A stretch of 64,000 nt of DNA from Endozoicomonas sp. ISHI1 (GCF_024606225.1 NZ_JAGRPU010000001.1:310001-374000); one strand, 5' to 3'. Shown: positions 53,709 through 62,938, counted from the stretch's first letter. Numbers and translations are program-made. Notes: generated by a model not told the origin, from the sequence alone.

Positions 53709-54869
53709 ATGAACAGCATCAACCATTATTTAACACCAAGAATAAAGCGTTATGGCATTGTGCTGGGTACCGCAGCGGTTCTGGTCACCCTGATTTTTAT
53801 GACCAGTAAGCGGCAGGATTCAGGCATTACTAAAACCCCGGAGCAAACCACCTCCTCTGTGGACTTTACCGGTGTGCCACCCAAAGAGTTAACTCTGAAC
53901 CGTATCAGTGGTGATCTGGAACGCATCCATCAGCAACAGAAAGCTTTGCATGAAACACATCAACAAGAAATAGAGAAGTTGCAACAGGAAATTAGCCAGC
54001 TGAAGCAGCCCGTTCAACCCACACTCTCTTTTCCTGAACCTTCGTTGCCAGAGCCTGTTCCGGATGTATTGCAGTGGAATCATTACAGTCAATCACCAAC
54101 AACCCAATACAACGAAACTGATTACTATGACACACCTCCTCAACCGCCCAGACCTATCCGGGTATTAGGAACTACCAACCCTCAGGCAGTCACCCTAAAT
54201 TCAAAACCAAAGGATAAACCAAAGCTTTTGCGCTTACCGGCCGGAAGTCTGCTATCCGGCCAGTTAATCACCGGGCTGGATGTTCCGACAGGGCAAGGGG
54301 CAAGACGTGAACCTTATCCTGTCCTAATCCGCATCAAAGCTTCTGCCATTTTGCCCAATCGCTATCGCACTAACGTCAGGGAATGCTTTGTTCTGGCATC
54401 GGGCTATGGCGACCTGAGTTCCGAGCGGGCTTATCTTCGCAGTGAAACCCTGTCGTGCATCCTCAAATACAACGATAAGGAAGAAGTGATTGAACGACCT
54501 CTAGAAGGTTATATCGCCGGAGAAGATGGCAAAGCCGGATTACGTGGCAGGCTGGTCAGTAAGCAGGGACAGGTTATGGCCAAGGCGGCTATGGCAGGCT
54601 TTCTCAGCGGTATCAGTGAGGCCTTTGATATCAAACCCGTTCCAGTATTGTCTTTGGTTCCCAACCAGAACGGCCAGATTCAGTCTCCGTTTCAGTCCGG
54701 CTTAAAAGACAGTGGAGCCCTGCAAAGCTCTCTGATTAAGGGCAGTAACAAAGCATTGGAAAAGCTGGCAGATTTTTACCTGCAGCTGGCTGACCAGATG
54801 GTGCCCGTCATTGAAATCAGCGCCGAACGTAAGGTGGACCTGATTCTCACCCGTGGTCTGAAAAACTAA
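53709..54869 (+). CDS. traB: TraB (VirB10-type) conjugation protein
   Basis: 386 residues. A membrane anchor at about 15-31 (YGIVLGTAAVLVTLIFM) is followed by a coiled coil (HETHQQEIEKLQQEISQLKQ), a Pro-rich stretch, and a C-terminal TrbI/VirB10-like domain: RLPAGSLLSGQLITGLDVPT, PYPVLIRIKASAILPNRYR and CFVLASGYGDLSSERAYLR. TraB spans the envelope and joins inner and outer membrane parts of the channel. It starts 10 bases after traK. Confidence 0.85.
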   Translation: MNSINHYLTPRIKRYGIVLGTAAVLVTLIFMTSKRQDSGITKTPEQTTSSVDFTGVPPKELTLNRISGDLERIHQQQKALHETHQQEIEKLQQEISQLKQPVQPTLSFPEPSLPEPVPDVLQWNHYSQSPTTQYNETDYYDTPPQPPRPIRVLGTTNPQAVTLNSKPKDKPKLLRLPAGSLLSGQLITGLDVPTGQGARREPYPVLIRIKASAILPNRYRTNVRECFVLASGYGDLSSERAYLRSETLSCILKYNDKEEVIERPLEGYIAGEDGKAGLRGRLVSKQGQVMAKAAMAGFLSGISEAFDIKPVPVLSLVPNQNGQIQSPFQSGLKDSGALQSSLIKGSNKALEKLADFYLQLADQMVPVIEISAERKVDLILTRGLKN

Positions 54870-54887
54870 TCTTTCGAGAATTTACCC

Positions 54888-55283
54888 ATGTGTAAACACG
54901 ATACCAGAGCCTTGCTTCTGATGGTTTCGCTGGTACCTGTTATTCAGGGCTGCTCACTGTTTGGTGTTGGTGAAGCTGAGTATGCCTGCCCGGAACCCGG
55001 CAAAGGCGTGTGCAAATCGGCAAGACAGGTCTATCAGAATACCGGTTCAACGTCTGCTGAAAACCTGTTTCCTTCAACTCCCAAAAACTATTCAGAACCC
55101 GATCTTCGTTTTGTAACGCCCGAAGCGATACCCAACCGCACACCCGCTCAAATCCTGAAAATCTGGATTGCACCCTGGGTTGACAAGCAGGGCAACTGGC
55201 ACAGCGGCGGAGTTGTGATGACCGATATCGCACCAAGAGACTGGCAGTCTGCCATTCCCGTCTATTCACCGTCTGATGATTAA
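54888..55283 (+). CDS. traV: TraV lipoprotein
   Basis: 131 residues with a lipoprotein signal peptide ending VIQGC, followed by YACPEPGKGVCKSARQVY, the two-cysteine motif of TraV, and C-terminal RTPAQILKIWIAPWVD with GNWHSGGVVM. It forms the outer-membrane core with TraK. It overlaps traA by one base (TAATG). Confidence 0.82.
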   Translation: MCKHDTRALLLMVSLVPVIQGCSLFGVGEAEYACPEPGKGVCKSARQVYQNTGSTSAENLFPSTPKNYSEPDLRFVTPEAIPNRTPAQILKIWIAPWVDKQGNWHSGGVVMTDIAPRDWQSAIPVYSPSDD

Positions 55284-55636
55284 TGGAGTCACTGAATATG
55301 TATGTACTGCTTGCTGATAGACCACCACTTGTTATGAAGCTGCAGAAACTGATGGTGTCGCTGGCACCTCTGATCATTCTTTCTCTACTGCCACAGGAGC
55401 TGCAGGCGGCCAATCCTGTCAATGTGACAGGTTCCACTGACTTTGCAGAAATTTATGGTCGCTTGGTGGGTTGGATCAAGGGAGACCTGGGACGAACACT
55501 GTCTATCTCTTTTGTCCTGATCGGACTGGCCTACGGCATGGCTCGCAACTCACTGATCGGCTTTGCTACCGGAGTCGGTGCTGCTGTCGGATTGCAGGTC
55601 ACTCCCACCATTATTAATTCCATTTTCGGGCTTTAA
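55283..55636 (+). CDS. traA: TraA-type conjugative pilin
   Basis: 117 residues (101 if the second ATG at 55334 is used). A leader ending LPQELQA|ANPVNV is followed by two hydrophobic segments: LGRTLSISFVLIGLAYGMA and LIGFATGVGAAVGLQV, typical of F-type propilin. It is the last of the LEKBVA gene group and lies three bases before traI. Confidence 0.75.
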   Translation: MESLNMYVLLADRPPLVMKLQKLMVSLAPLIILSLLPQELQAANPVNVTGSTDFAEIYGRLVGWIKGDLGRTLSISFVLIGLAYGMARNSLIGFATGVGAAVGLQVTPTIINSIFGL

Positions 55637-55638
55637 CC

Positions 55639-56847
55639 ATGTTCACCTCAAAGGCTTTAGCCATTATCAATCACTGGTTACACCCGCATCACGCTGATGA
55701 AAAAATCCCATTACCAAACAATCTTCCAGAAGCTGATCAGCCTATACAACCAGGTTCAGGTTGCGCTGGGTATCAGGTAGGCACAGGAACAATCCTGCAT
55801 CAGCAACAACAGCTTGTGGAACAGGTAAACGAGCAGCTGAATTTGCCAGCAGAACTTCAGCGCTTGTTTGACCAGACACTGGATAATCTCACCCACTGGC
55901 TCCATCTCCTACCTGCTCATCCTCAGCACCACTGTGAACCAGCAGGCGCGATCCGCCATGCTCTGGAAACAGCCTTCTGGTCCGTCACAGCCATGCAGCA
56001 GATTTACAGAGACCACGACTTGTATCCAGATCAACGCAGAGCGAGGGAACCGCTATGGCGGTTAATAGCAGGCGTCGCCGGGCTTTTATATGACAGTGGA
56101 CGAATGACCTCCTGTCTTGTTGTTCAACAACCATCTGCAGGGCAATCAACAGAGCTATCAAAAGAGCAATGGCCAGCTTTCCAGCAACCTCTTGGAAGCT
56201 GGTTGCAACAACACCGCATTAGCCATTACTCACCCCATTGGAAACAGTGTGATATCGATCCCAGGAAACCATTAGGACCAGAATATACGGCCATCAATCT
56301 TTTACTTTTGCCGCAGCTGACTCCTCAGGCATTCCGCAATGCCCTGCAACCCGGCAACAGTAATGGTGCTCTCTGGCAGACTTTTATCGGTGCGCTTACC
56401 GGACAAAAAAGCGGTCATGGCGTATCGCAAATCATCCATGCCGTTGAGCTGGCACGTCTGAAAAGCATCAAATTGCATTTCGAAAATGGGGAGGCGCTTA
56501 ACCAGATCACAAAACCGTCCAAAACTGAGGATCAGCCAACAGAGGAAAAGGATAATGAACTCGATTGGCTTGAGCTGGTTATAGGTAACCTCCACGCAGA
56601 GGATATCAAATGGGCGAAAGACAGCCTTCTGCTGCCTTGGCCTGATGCGGTCAAATCCAGGGAAACTCCAGAACCGGATATTCTGCTCAAACAATGGAAC
56701 CAGAGAGGTTGGATCAGACCTGTTGGGAACCAGATTATTTTTCGACGTAATGGCCGACTGGTCATTGCTCTGCAACCTGTCATTTCCGAACAGTGCAAAC
56801 AATGGTTGCCAACAAAAAACATCACGGGGACACAGCATGATCAGTGA
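55639..56847 (+). CDS. traI: TraI_2-type MOBH relaxase, short, with altered HD motif
   Basis: 402 residues, shorter than the 700-residue relaxases of SXT/IncC. The N-terminal domain keeps QHH (97-98) and IRHALETAFWSV, but the metal-binding HD of 'GLLHD.GK' reads GLLYDSGRM, with Tyr151 in place of His. The C-terminus (LLKQWNQRGWIRPVGNQIIF) matches the TraI_2_C domain. The middle portion of long MOBH proteins is absent. It may be a naturally short form with different metal use, or an inactive one. It is followed directly by the coupling-protein gene with an 11-base overlap, the normal place for the relaxase. Confidence 0.68.
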   Translation: MFTSKALAIINHWLHPHHADEKIPLPNNLPEADQPIQPGSGCAGYQVGTGTILHQQQQLVEQVNEQLNLPAELQRLFDQTLDNLTHWLHLLPAHPQHHCEPAGAIRHALETAFWSVTAMQQIYRDHDLYPDQRRAREPLWRLIAGVAGLLYDSGRMTSCLVVQQPSAGQSTELSKEQWPAFQQPLGSWLQQHRISHYSPHWKQCDIDPRKPLGPEYTAINLLLLPQLTPQAFRNALQPGNSNGALWQTFIGALTGQKSGHGVSQIIHAVELARLKSIKLHFENGEALNQITKPSKTEDQPTEEKDNELDWLELVIGNLHAEDIKWAKDSLLLPWPDAVKSRETPEPDILLKQWNQRGWIRPVGNQIIFRRNGRLVIALQPVISEQCKQWLPTKNITGTQHDQ

Positions 56848-58660
56848 TCGTCCTTATTTGCAAAACTGGCGGCCTATTTATGAGTTGAGTTCCTCCGCCG
56901 TATGGTTTTCCGCCATGATTACAGCCTATACATTGTCGTTTTACAGTTTACTGCCGCAGATTGGTTTTGTTCTAACCTCTACTTTCTGCGGGGCCATGAT
57001 GTTCATTCGGCTGAGACAGGCTTTGCCAAGATGGCAACAGCATCGGCGGCTTAAGGGGAAAAAGCTGGCTCTGTTAAAGCTAACGGGAAAAAAATGCCAT
57101 TCATTGCAAACAAAGAATCAGAAGCAAGGAGTCTGGTTAGGCTGGGGCTTTGAATGGCAACGGCTCCATGGACAAAGAGCCTGGGACTTATTACGAAGTG
57201 ATAACCTGCCAGCCAAATCAGAAAAAAACATGGGAGCAGGCTGGATTCACGGTATGGAAGAACATGAGGAGCCGTTATATCAGCCTCTTGAACAGACTCA
57301 GATGCATACCATGGTGATCGGTGTCCCGGGCAGCGGTAAAACCCGACTCTTTGATTTGTTGGTGACACAAGCCGTATTACGCAGTGAGCCCGTTATTATC
57401 GTCGACCCCAAAGGCGACCATGATCTTGCCAGCCATACCCTCAGAAGTTGCGAGCTGTCAGGCAATCAATACCGGTTTATGAAGTTCCATCCGGGCTTTC
57501 CTGCCAATTCCATTCGTATCAACCTGCTACAGAACTTCAACCGTTCCAGTGAGCTGGCTAGCCGGATTTCTGGATTGATGCCTTCCGGTGGTGATAATGC
57601 CCCCTTTCAGGCTTTTGCCCAAAAAGCCGTTGATGCCGTAGTTCAGGGCTATCTGCTCTGTGGTCAGCGCCCTACCCTTGTTATGATTCGTCAGGGACTG
57701 GAAGGTGGCGTCACCAGACTGTTAATCAGAGCGCTTAGTATTCTCTGTACACGTTATATGGCTCAGGCAGCAGACGTCATTCGGGTGAAGGAAGTTAAAG
57801 GGAAGAATAAAGCCGAAGCCGAGGCACGACGCTGGATAGAGTTCTATCGGGATAAGGTCATGCCTGAAACGCCCTGCACCGACGTGGAAGGACTGATCTC
57901 ACTGTTTGAACATGATCGGGCCCACTATGGAAAAATGATTGCCACCTTACTGCCTGCTTTGGGAATGCTGACAGGAGGTCCACTGGCCCGACTGCTATCA
58001 GCGGATCCCACCGATACAGACGACCTGCGCTCCTGTACCCATACCGCCAGCCTGATTGAGCAAAACAAGGTGATGTATTTTGGGCTCGATTCCCTGTCTG
58101 ATCCCATGGTCGGCAAAGCTATCGGACAGTTGCTATTGGCAGATCTGGCAGCCGTGGCGGGGGATCGTTATAACTACGCAGATAGCACTGACAAACCCAT
58201 CAACCTGTTTGTCGATGAAGCCGCAGAAGTGCTTTGCCCTCAACTTCTGTCCCTGCTTAACAAAGGCCGGGGGGCTCAATTCCGGTTATACGTCGCTTCT
58301 CAGACACTGGCTGATTTTGAAGCTCAGTTGGGCTCGAAAGCGGCTGCCCAACAGTTTATAGACAACTGCAATCACCTTATCTGCCTGAGAACACAGAACC
58401 CTGACACCCAGAAATTTATCACCGATAAGCTGCCGCCGGTTCGTTACCGCTACTTTATCCGCAATCAGGGCATCAGCACCGACGCTAACCGCCCTATGGA
58501 ATTCACCGGCAACCTAAGTGAACAGCAATTGGAAGAGACCGGAGACTTGTTTCCACCACAACTGCTTGGTGAGCTGCCCAATCTGGAATACGTTGCACGA
58601 TTGGGCGGCGGACGTTTATTGAAAGGAAGAATCCCGATTCTTTGCTCGCCAAAATCCTGA
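56837..58660 (+). CDS. traD: TraD coupling protein
   Basis: About 607 residues. Two N-terminal membrane segments (AVWFSAMITAYTLSFYSLL and IGFVLTSTFCGAMMFI) precede the ATPase: Walker A GVPGSGKTRLF near 162-172, VDPKGDHDLA, and Walker B LFVDEAAEVL near 455-464. It is the SXT-type TraD that brings the relaxosome to the channel. I chose the ATG at 56837, overlapping the traI end; the longer frame from 56645 runs through traI. Confidence 0.86.
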   Translation: MISDRPYLQNWRPIYELSSSAVWFSAMITAYTLSFYSLLPQIGFVLTSTFCGAMMFIRLRQALPRWQQHRRLKGKKLALLKLTGKKCHSLQTKNQKQGVWLGWGFEWQRLHGQRAWDLLRSDNLPAKSEKNMGAGWIHGMEEHEEPLYQPLEQTQMHTMVIGVPGSGKTRLFDLLVTQAVLRSEPVIIVDPKGDHDLASHTLRSCELSGNQYRFMKFHPGFPANSIRINLLQNFNRSSELASRISGLMPSGGDNAPFQAFAQKAVDAVVQGYLLCGQRPTLVMIRQGLEGGVTRLLIRALSILCTRYMAQAADVIRVKEVKGKNKAEAEARRWIEFYRDKVMPETPCTDVEGLISLFEHDRAHYGKMIATLLPALGMLTGGPLARLLSADPTDTDDLRSCTHTASLIEQNKVMYFGLDSLSDPMVGKAIGQLLLADLAAVAGDRYNYADSTDKPINLFVDEAAEVLCPQLLSLLNKGRGAQFRLYVASQTLADFEAQLGSKAAAQQFIDNCNHLICLRTQNPDTQKFITDKLPPVRYRYFIRNQGISTDANRPMEFTGNLSEQQLEETGDLFPPQLLGELPNLEYVARLGGGRLLKGRIPILCSPKS

Positions 58661-58681
58661 ACATCCGATTCCATCTTTCTT

Positions 58682-59302
58682 ATGACAACATCTCAAAAAC
58701 AAGCCAGTCCATTCGCAATCTGGTGTTTCGGGCTTGGCCTGATATTGCTCTGGCTTGCTTTTTCTGGCCAAAAGATGAACCAGTATCTGTACAAAGAGCA
58801 GCAACAATATGCCCAGAGGCTGGGGCGGGAGAATGCTCTATGGATTATGCGAACAGGCGACCAATTATATGCAGCCACCATTATGAAATCGGGTATTCAG
58901 CACTTTCTTTTGAAACATACGACTACAGATCGAAACTCGGGTGAAGGGTTGGCAAAGGCCATGGAGCTCTTTCAGGGTGTGGCTAAGAACTTCTTTAGTC
59001 TGATACGACAGCTGTTCTATCGAATTTCCGTATTGCTGGCTTGCCTGCCATTCTGGGGCGTGATGTTTATTGCAGCCATTATCGACGGCCTTTTGATCCG
59101 AAAAATCCGTTATCACGATTTTCACTATACCAGTCCATTGCAAAACCTCTGGAGCCGACGGGCATCAAAATGGATTCCGGGTTTATTCCTGTACCTAATC
59201 ATCATCCCTTTACCGGTTCCAGTATTGCTGATTCCTGCCGCCGCCTGGCTGGCTGCACTATGTCTGGGATGGTGGACAGCCAACTGGCAGAAGAAAGTCT
59301 GA
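58682..59302 (+). CDS. DUF4400 membrane protein of conjugative elements
   Basis: 206 residues with four membrane segments: FGLGLILLWLAF near the start, ISVLLACLPFWGVMFIAAI, then WIPGLFLYLIIIPLPVPV and AAAWLAALCLGWW. The position after traD and the pattern FIAAIIDGLLIRKIRYHDF, with LWSRRASKW, fit the DUF4400 proteins of SXT/IncC elements. Function unknown. It is coupled to traF by TGATG. Confidence 0.72.
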   Translation: MTTSQKQASPFAIWCFGLGLILLWLAFSGQKMNQYLYKEQQQYAQRLGRENALWIMRTGDQLYAATIMKSGIQHFLLKHTTTDRNSGEGLAKAMELFQGVAKNFFSLIRQLFYRISVLLACLPFWGVMFIAAIIDGLLIRKIRYHDFHYTSPLQNLWSRRASKWIPGLFLYLIIIPLPVPVLLIPAAAWLAALCLGWWTANWQKKV

Positions 59303-60195
59303 TGCCCTTCGTTCTGCTATTAGTCGGAATATATTCAGTGACTGCTTCAGCTGAACAACAATGGTTTAGCCGCCACTCTGAAGGCTGGTTCTGGTATGAG
59401 CAGATTGCCGAGCCAGAAACCGACGAGAATGAAGCCAACGATCAAACCAAAAGACACCAGCCACACACAACCGCATGGATCAGAAATAACATCGGTCTAT
59501 ACCTGGACAAAGCCATCGAGCTTCCCAGTAGAGAAAACGTCAGTAACTACCTCTATCTCGACAGGTTGATAAAAGAAAAAGCAGAACGGTTTGCCCGTGT
59601 CGGAAAACAGGTGATTGAAGGTGACCCATTGCTGGATGAAAACGTTCGTCGCCCTATATCCCCAGCTGCCGCCAAAATAAGTGATGACATGGTGCAACAC
59701 GCCAGGCAACAGGTTTTACAGCAAATAGCGAAAATTGCCGGGCTCGTTTTTTACTATCAAGGAAGGTGCAGGCTGTGTCAGTTGCAGGCTCAGACTTTAA
59801 TGGCATTAAGCCAGCACTACAGCTTCAAACTGATTTCCTTTTCTACTGATGGCGAGCTTATTCCTGATTTGCCTGACAGTCGAATCGACAGAGAACCCAG
59901 TCCAACACTCAACATACAAACCTACCCTGCTCTGTTTTTGATGAAACCACCCGACGAAATTATTCAGCTTCGGCAGGGAGTCATTTCTTATATTGATTTG
60001 CATAACCGTATTGTTGAAGCAGCCCATGAAGCCCAATGGATTAGCGAGCAGGACTACAAAAGCACGTTAATTGTCAGGGATAACTGGAATGACGCCAGCG
60101 CAAACGCAATTCCACTCGCAGGCCGCAAGCTCAAAAAACATCATTCAATAGGTGAAATTGATCATGAACAGTCAAAATCAGCTCTGGTCCATTAA
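59302..60195 (+). CDS. traF: TraF pilus assembly protein with thioredoxin-like CxxC
   Basis: 297 residues with a signal peptide (MPFVLLLVGIYSVTASA) and the TraF start GWFWYEQIAEP. The C-terminal domain is thioredoxin-like: LVFYYQGRCRLCQLQAQT with a CxxC, and PTLNIQTYPALFLMKPP. TraF is periplasmic and helps fold the cysteine-rich TraN, TraH and TraU; a retained CxxC fits that role. The start at 59302 (TGATG) gives the signal peptide. It overlaps the excisionase gene by 32 bases. Confidence 0.82.
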   Translation: MPFVLLLVGIYSVTASAEQQWFSRHSEGWFWYEQIAEPETDENEANDQTKRHQPHTTAWIRNNIGLYLDKAIELPSRENVSNYLYLDRLIKEKAERFARVGKQVIEGDPLLDENVRRPISPAAAKISDDMVQHARQQVLQQIAKIAGLVFYYQGRCRLCQLQAQTLMALSQHYSFKLISFSTDGELIPDLPDSRIDREPSPTLNIQTYPALFLMKPPDEIIQLRQGVISYIDLHNRIVEAAHEAQWISEQDYKSTLIVRDNWNDASANAIPLAGRKLKKHHSIGEIDHEQSKSALVH

Positions 60196-60448
60196 GCGTA
60201 TCGCTGATTTCCTTGATCTCTCAGTGAACTACACACGAAATGTCATCGTGAAGCAGGCAAACTTTCCCGAACCAAGATTTTCAATCATCGAGGTCAATGG
60301 AAAAAAACAAAAAAGCAAACCACGCTGGCTCGATAAGGAAATCAGTGAATGGGTGAGTCAGGAGTACTGCCCCCGATCTGAAATGGAAGAAAAGCAACCT
60401 GTAAAACGAGGACGCAAAAGAAGGGTATCAGATGAATTCCAAATCTGA
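60164..60448 (+). CDS. xis: AlpA-like excisionase
   Basis: 94 residues from the ATG at 60164. A MerR/AlpA-like helix-turn-helix reads WSIKRIADFLDLSVNYTRN and IVKQANFPEPRF, then KPRWLDKEISEWV. A basic tail (VKRGRKRRVS) follows. Its place at the end of the tra run and convergent with the integrase supports an excisionase (recombination directionality factor). Confidence 0.72.
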   Translation: MNSQNQLWSIKRIADFLDLSVNYTRNVIVKQANFPEPRFSIIEVNGKKQKSKPRWLDKEISEWVSQEYCPRSEMEEKQPVKRGRKRRVSDEFQI

Positions 60449-60460
60449 ACCGTTTGATTT

Positions 60461-61501
60461 TCAAGCCAATTTACAAGAAAAATCCTTTGCAGTTTTTCTG
60501 AAGTATTTCAGTGTCCTGTTCATATCGGTGTGACCTGCCTGCTTTGCCAACTCAAAGGGTGTCAGTTTCTCAGATAACCGGGTGAGCGCCTCATGTCTGG
60601 AATCACGAAATTCAAGATCGTCGATCAGAGTTTTTCTGACAGCAATGCTAAATATAGAACTTACGTTCAGTTTTGAGCTGGAAAACCAATAGTCACCCTC
60701 TGTTTTCCCTAACAGTAATAACCGGACTGCTTCACTGGACAGTGCCAGTGTCTTTTTCTTCTTCTCTTTTGTTCTCTCTGCGGAAAGGTTGATCACCCTG
60801 TTATCAAAATCGATTTCACTGGCTACCAGATATTTCACTTCCTGTTGCCTCATCGCCGTTTCGATGCATAGCTTCCACAGCAGTGCCACCGTTTGAGCTG
60901 GTGTTTCAGGAGCCTTTTGATCTTCCCAATGATCCAGCGCAAAAAGTACCCGCTGAATTTCTTCTTCTGACACTCTGCGATCCCTTGATGCTGATCGATC
61001 ATCGGCAAATTTGACACTTGCAAAGGGCGACTTTTCGATATATCCCCATTCCCGAGCCATCGTAAACACATTACACAAGAAATTCTTCTCCCTGGCTACT
61101 GAGCTTTCCTTGACCGAACTGAGTCGGCTCATTTTCCACTCAGCAATGTGAAAGCTCTTGATGGAAGAAATGGGTTTATCCATCAAATCAGGCAGAGGGG
61201 AATGATTCTGGTTGGTCGCCATCTGCTGAAACCGCTGATTCTCGCGTAATGCGGTTTCCCTGCCTTTCTTCCTTGGACTGACTTCATCAACGTATCGAAC
61301 AAATGTTTCTCTAAGGGTTTTTCGATGCAACTGATGACGCATGACCTCTTCTGCATTCTTCCCATATTCATCAATTTTTCGCTCAAGGCTGGAAGCCCAT
61401 AAAGCAGCTTCTTTTTTTGTGTCGAACGTGCGGGCCTGGTCAATGCCCTTTTTTCTAACCCGGGCCAACCAACCAGCTTTTCTCTTTTCGAGCCTGGCCA
61501 T
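60461..61501 (-). CDS. int: Tyrosine recombinase integrase of the element
   Basis: 346 residues from the ATG at 61501, chosen because a GGAGG lies six bases upstream; the longer frame from 61621 adds 40 residues without such a site. An N-terminal SAM-like domain (LRETFVRYVDEVSPRKKG) precedes the catalytic domain: arginine in CIETAMRQQEVKYL, SRHEALTRLSEKL as the HxxxxR box, AGHTDMNRTLKYF with the catalytic tyrosine. It lies about 240 bases from the 3' end of tRNA-Leu, the typical arrangement for integration into a tRNA 3' end. Confidence 0.87.
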   Translation of the reverse strand: MARLEKRKAGWLARVRKKGIDQARTFDTKKEAALWASSLERKIDEYGKNAEEVMRHQLHRKTLRETFVRYVDEVSPRKKGRETALRENQRFQQMATNQNHSPLPDLMDKPISSIKSFHIAEWKMSRLSSVKESSVAREKNFLCNVFTMAREWGYIEKSPFASVKFADDRSASRDRRVSEEEIQRVLFALDHWEDQKAPETPAQTVALLWKLCIETAMRQQEVKYLVASEIDFDNRVINLSAERTKEKKKKTLALSSEAVRLLLLGKTEGDYWFSSSKLNVSSIFSIAVRKTLIDDLEFRDSRHEALTRLSEKLTPFELAKQAGHTDMNRTLKYFRKTAKDFSCKLA

Positions 61502-61705
61502 AACAACCTCCGCATTTTTCTGAGGAAGGTAAAAACTGCATGAATTCTGTGCCAATCCCAGTGCCAAAAATGAGTGGCACAAATGACACAAGCGAAGTTT
61601 AGCAAGATGAAGAATGATCAATAAAAGAAATGGTTATATAGGGAGGATTGAGCGCAAGACTTTGGCGCAGTAATCGTATAGTGAAAAAACGTGAGAAACA
61701 GGTAC

Positions 61706-61738
61706 AAAAAAAGCCTCCCATTTCTGGAAGACTTTTTG
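61706..61738 (-). terminator. Terminator of the tRNA operon
   Basis: On the minus strand AGTCTTCCA-GAAA-TGGGAGGCT forms a stem with two mismatches, followed by seven T residues, five bases beyond the tRNA-Leu CCA end. Confidence 0.7.
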
Positions 61739-61742
61739 GAGT

Positions 61743-61830
61743 TGGTGCCCGGAGCCGGAATCGAACCGGCACGATCTTAACGATCGGCAGATTTTAAGTC
61801 TGCTGTGTCTACCAATTTCACCACCCGGGC
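61743..61830 (-). tRNA. tRNA-Leu (TAA), leuZ position
   Basis: GCCCGGGTGGTGAAATTGG starts the acceptor/D region; the anticodon loop is CTTAAAA (anticodon TAA), a long variable arm follows, then GGTTCGATTCC in the T arm and encoded CCA. It is last of the Gly-Cys-Leu tRNA group after pgsA, and the likely integration target of the element. Confidence 0.95.
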
Positions 61831-61895
61831 GACAGGAATAGCTTATCTATTCCAGTCGAAAAAAAACAGGCTAGCCAACCTGTTTTTTCCAGCTT

Positions 61896-61970
61896 TGGAG
61901 GCGAGTACCGGAGTCGAACCGGTCTAAATGGAGTTGCAGTCCACTGCATAACCGCTTTGCTAACTCGCCT
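61896..61970 (-). tRNA. tRNA-Cys (GCA)
   Basis: AGGCGAGTTAGC start, anticodon loop ACTGCAACT (GCA), T arm GGTTCGACTCC, acceptor closing with CTCGCCT and encoded CCA. Confidence 0.95.
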
Positions 61971-62070
61971 TTTATCTCTTGAGAGATTGGAACGTGGAAT
62001 GAGGCTCGCCATTGCTATAGATAGACGACCACAACCTTCTTCCAACTCGCAGATTTCTCTGCACTTGAAC

Positions 62071-62146
<76 letters not shown>

Positions 62147-62180
62147 GGTGAAGATAATTTAGGACTTCTTCAAAGTCCGA

Positions 62181-62263
62181 AGCGGAAAGCGAGACTCACT
62201 CTTTAACATTGAGATGCCCCCAACCTTGTTCAGGCTCTGTTCTGCTAACTGAGCTATACCGGC
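62181..62263 (-). pseudogene. Decayed tRNA-Gly-like sequence
   Basis: GCCGGTATAGCTCAGTTAGC keeps a full D arm and CAAGGTTGGGG keeps half of the anticodon stem of the neighbouring tRNA-Gly, and GAGTCTCGCTTTCCGCT resembles its 3' end, but the anticodon loop and T loop are lost and the acceptor arms do not pair. It appears to be a degenerate duplicate of the tRNA-Gly next door. Confidence 0.5.
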
Positions 62264-62371
62264 CCGGCATCCATGTTCGTCAGTGCATGAAGCCCGAGAG
62301 CTTCGCGTCCGTCGAAGATGTTGCGTAGTTTAAGAATATTTCGTCTGCTGTCAATAGATTAGAGTAATGAA

Positions 62372-62938
62372 TTAGCTTTCAGCCTTAGAGAATGGTGTCA
62401 GATCAGGCCATGCGGCTCGAAGGTACACATACATAGACCACAGTGTCAGGATGGCAGAGATGTAAAGCATTGCCAGACCAAGATACCCGATCATGGATTC
62501 CAGAGGCACAGGGGCAAAGAGTAACAGGGTAATGGCCATCATTTGTCCGGCCGTTTTTAGTTTGCCGATCATATTCACCGCTACACTGGTTCGCTTACCT
62601 ATCTCAGCCATCCATTCACGCAGGGCAGAAATAACAATTTCCCGGCCAATAATGATCGTAGCGGGTATGGTCATCCAGGCTGCCCTGAACTCTTCGACCA
62701 ACAGGCATAATGCTGTTGCTACCATGATTTTGTCTGCCACCGGATCAAAAAAAGCACCGAAGGGGGTGGTCTGGTTCCAGCGTCTGGCCAAATAACCATC
62801 AAACCAGTCAGTCGCAGCAGCGACTGCAAAGATGGCAGCGCAGAGAGTGTAACGCATTTCAATGGGCAGGTAGAAAATCAAGACCAGAAAAGGAACCAGA
62901 ACAATGCGAAGCATCGTTAGAATATTCGGAATATTCAT
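62372..62938 (-). CDS. pgsA: CDP-diacylglycerol-glycerol-3-phosphate 3-phosphatidyltransferase
   Basis: 188 residues. The CDP-alcohol phosphatidyltransferase motif is complete: DWFDGYLARRW followed by GAFFDPVADK, giving D-x2-D-G-x2-A-R...G-x3-D-x3-D. Five or six membrane segments are visible. The enzyme makes phosphatidylglycerol phosphate in the inner membrane. It is downstream of uvrC on the same strand and upstream of the tRNA group, the standard gammaproteobacterial order. ATG at 62938 begins MNIPNILTMLRI, the usual PgsA N-terminus. Confidence 0.95.
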   Translation of the reverse strand: MNIPNILTMLRIVLVPFLVLIFYLPIEMRYTLCAAIFAVAAATDWFDGYLARRWNQTTPFGAFFDPVADKIMVATALCLLVEEFRAAWMTIPATIIIGREIVISALREWMAEIGKRTSVAVNMIGKLKTAGQMMAITLLLFAPVPLESMIGYLGLAMLYISAILTLWSMYVYLRAAWPDLTPFSKAES

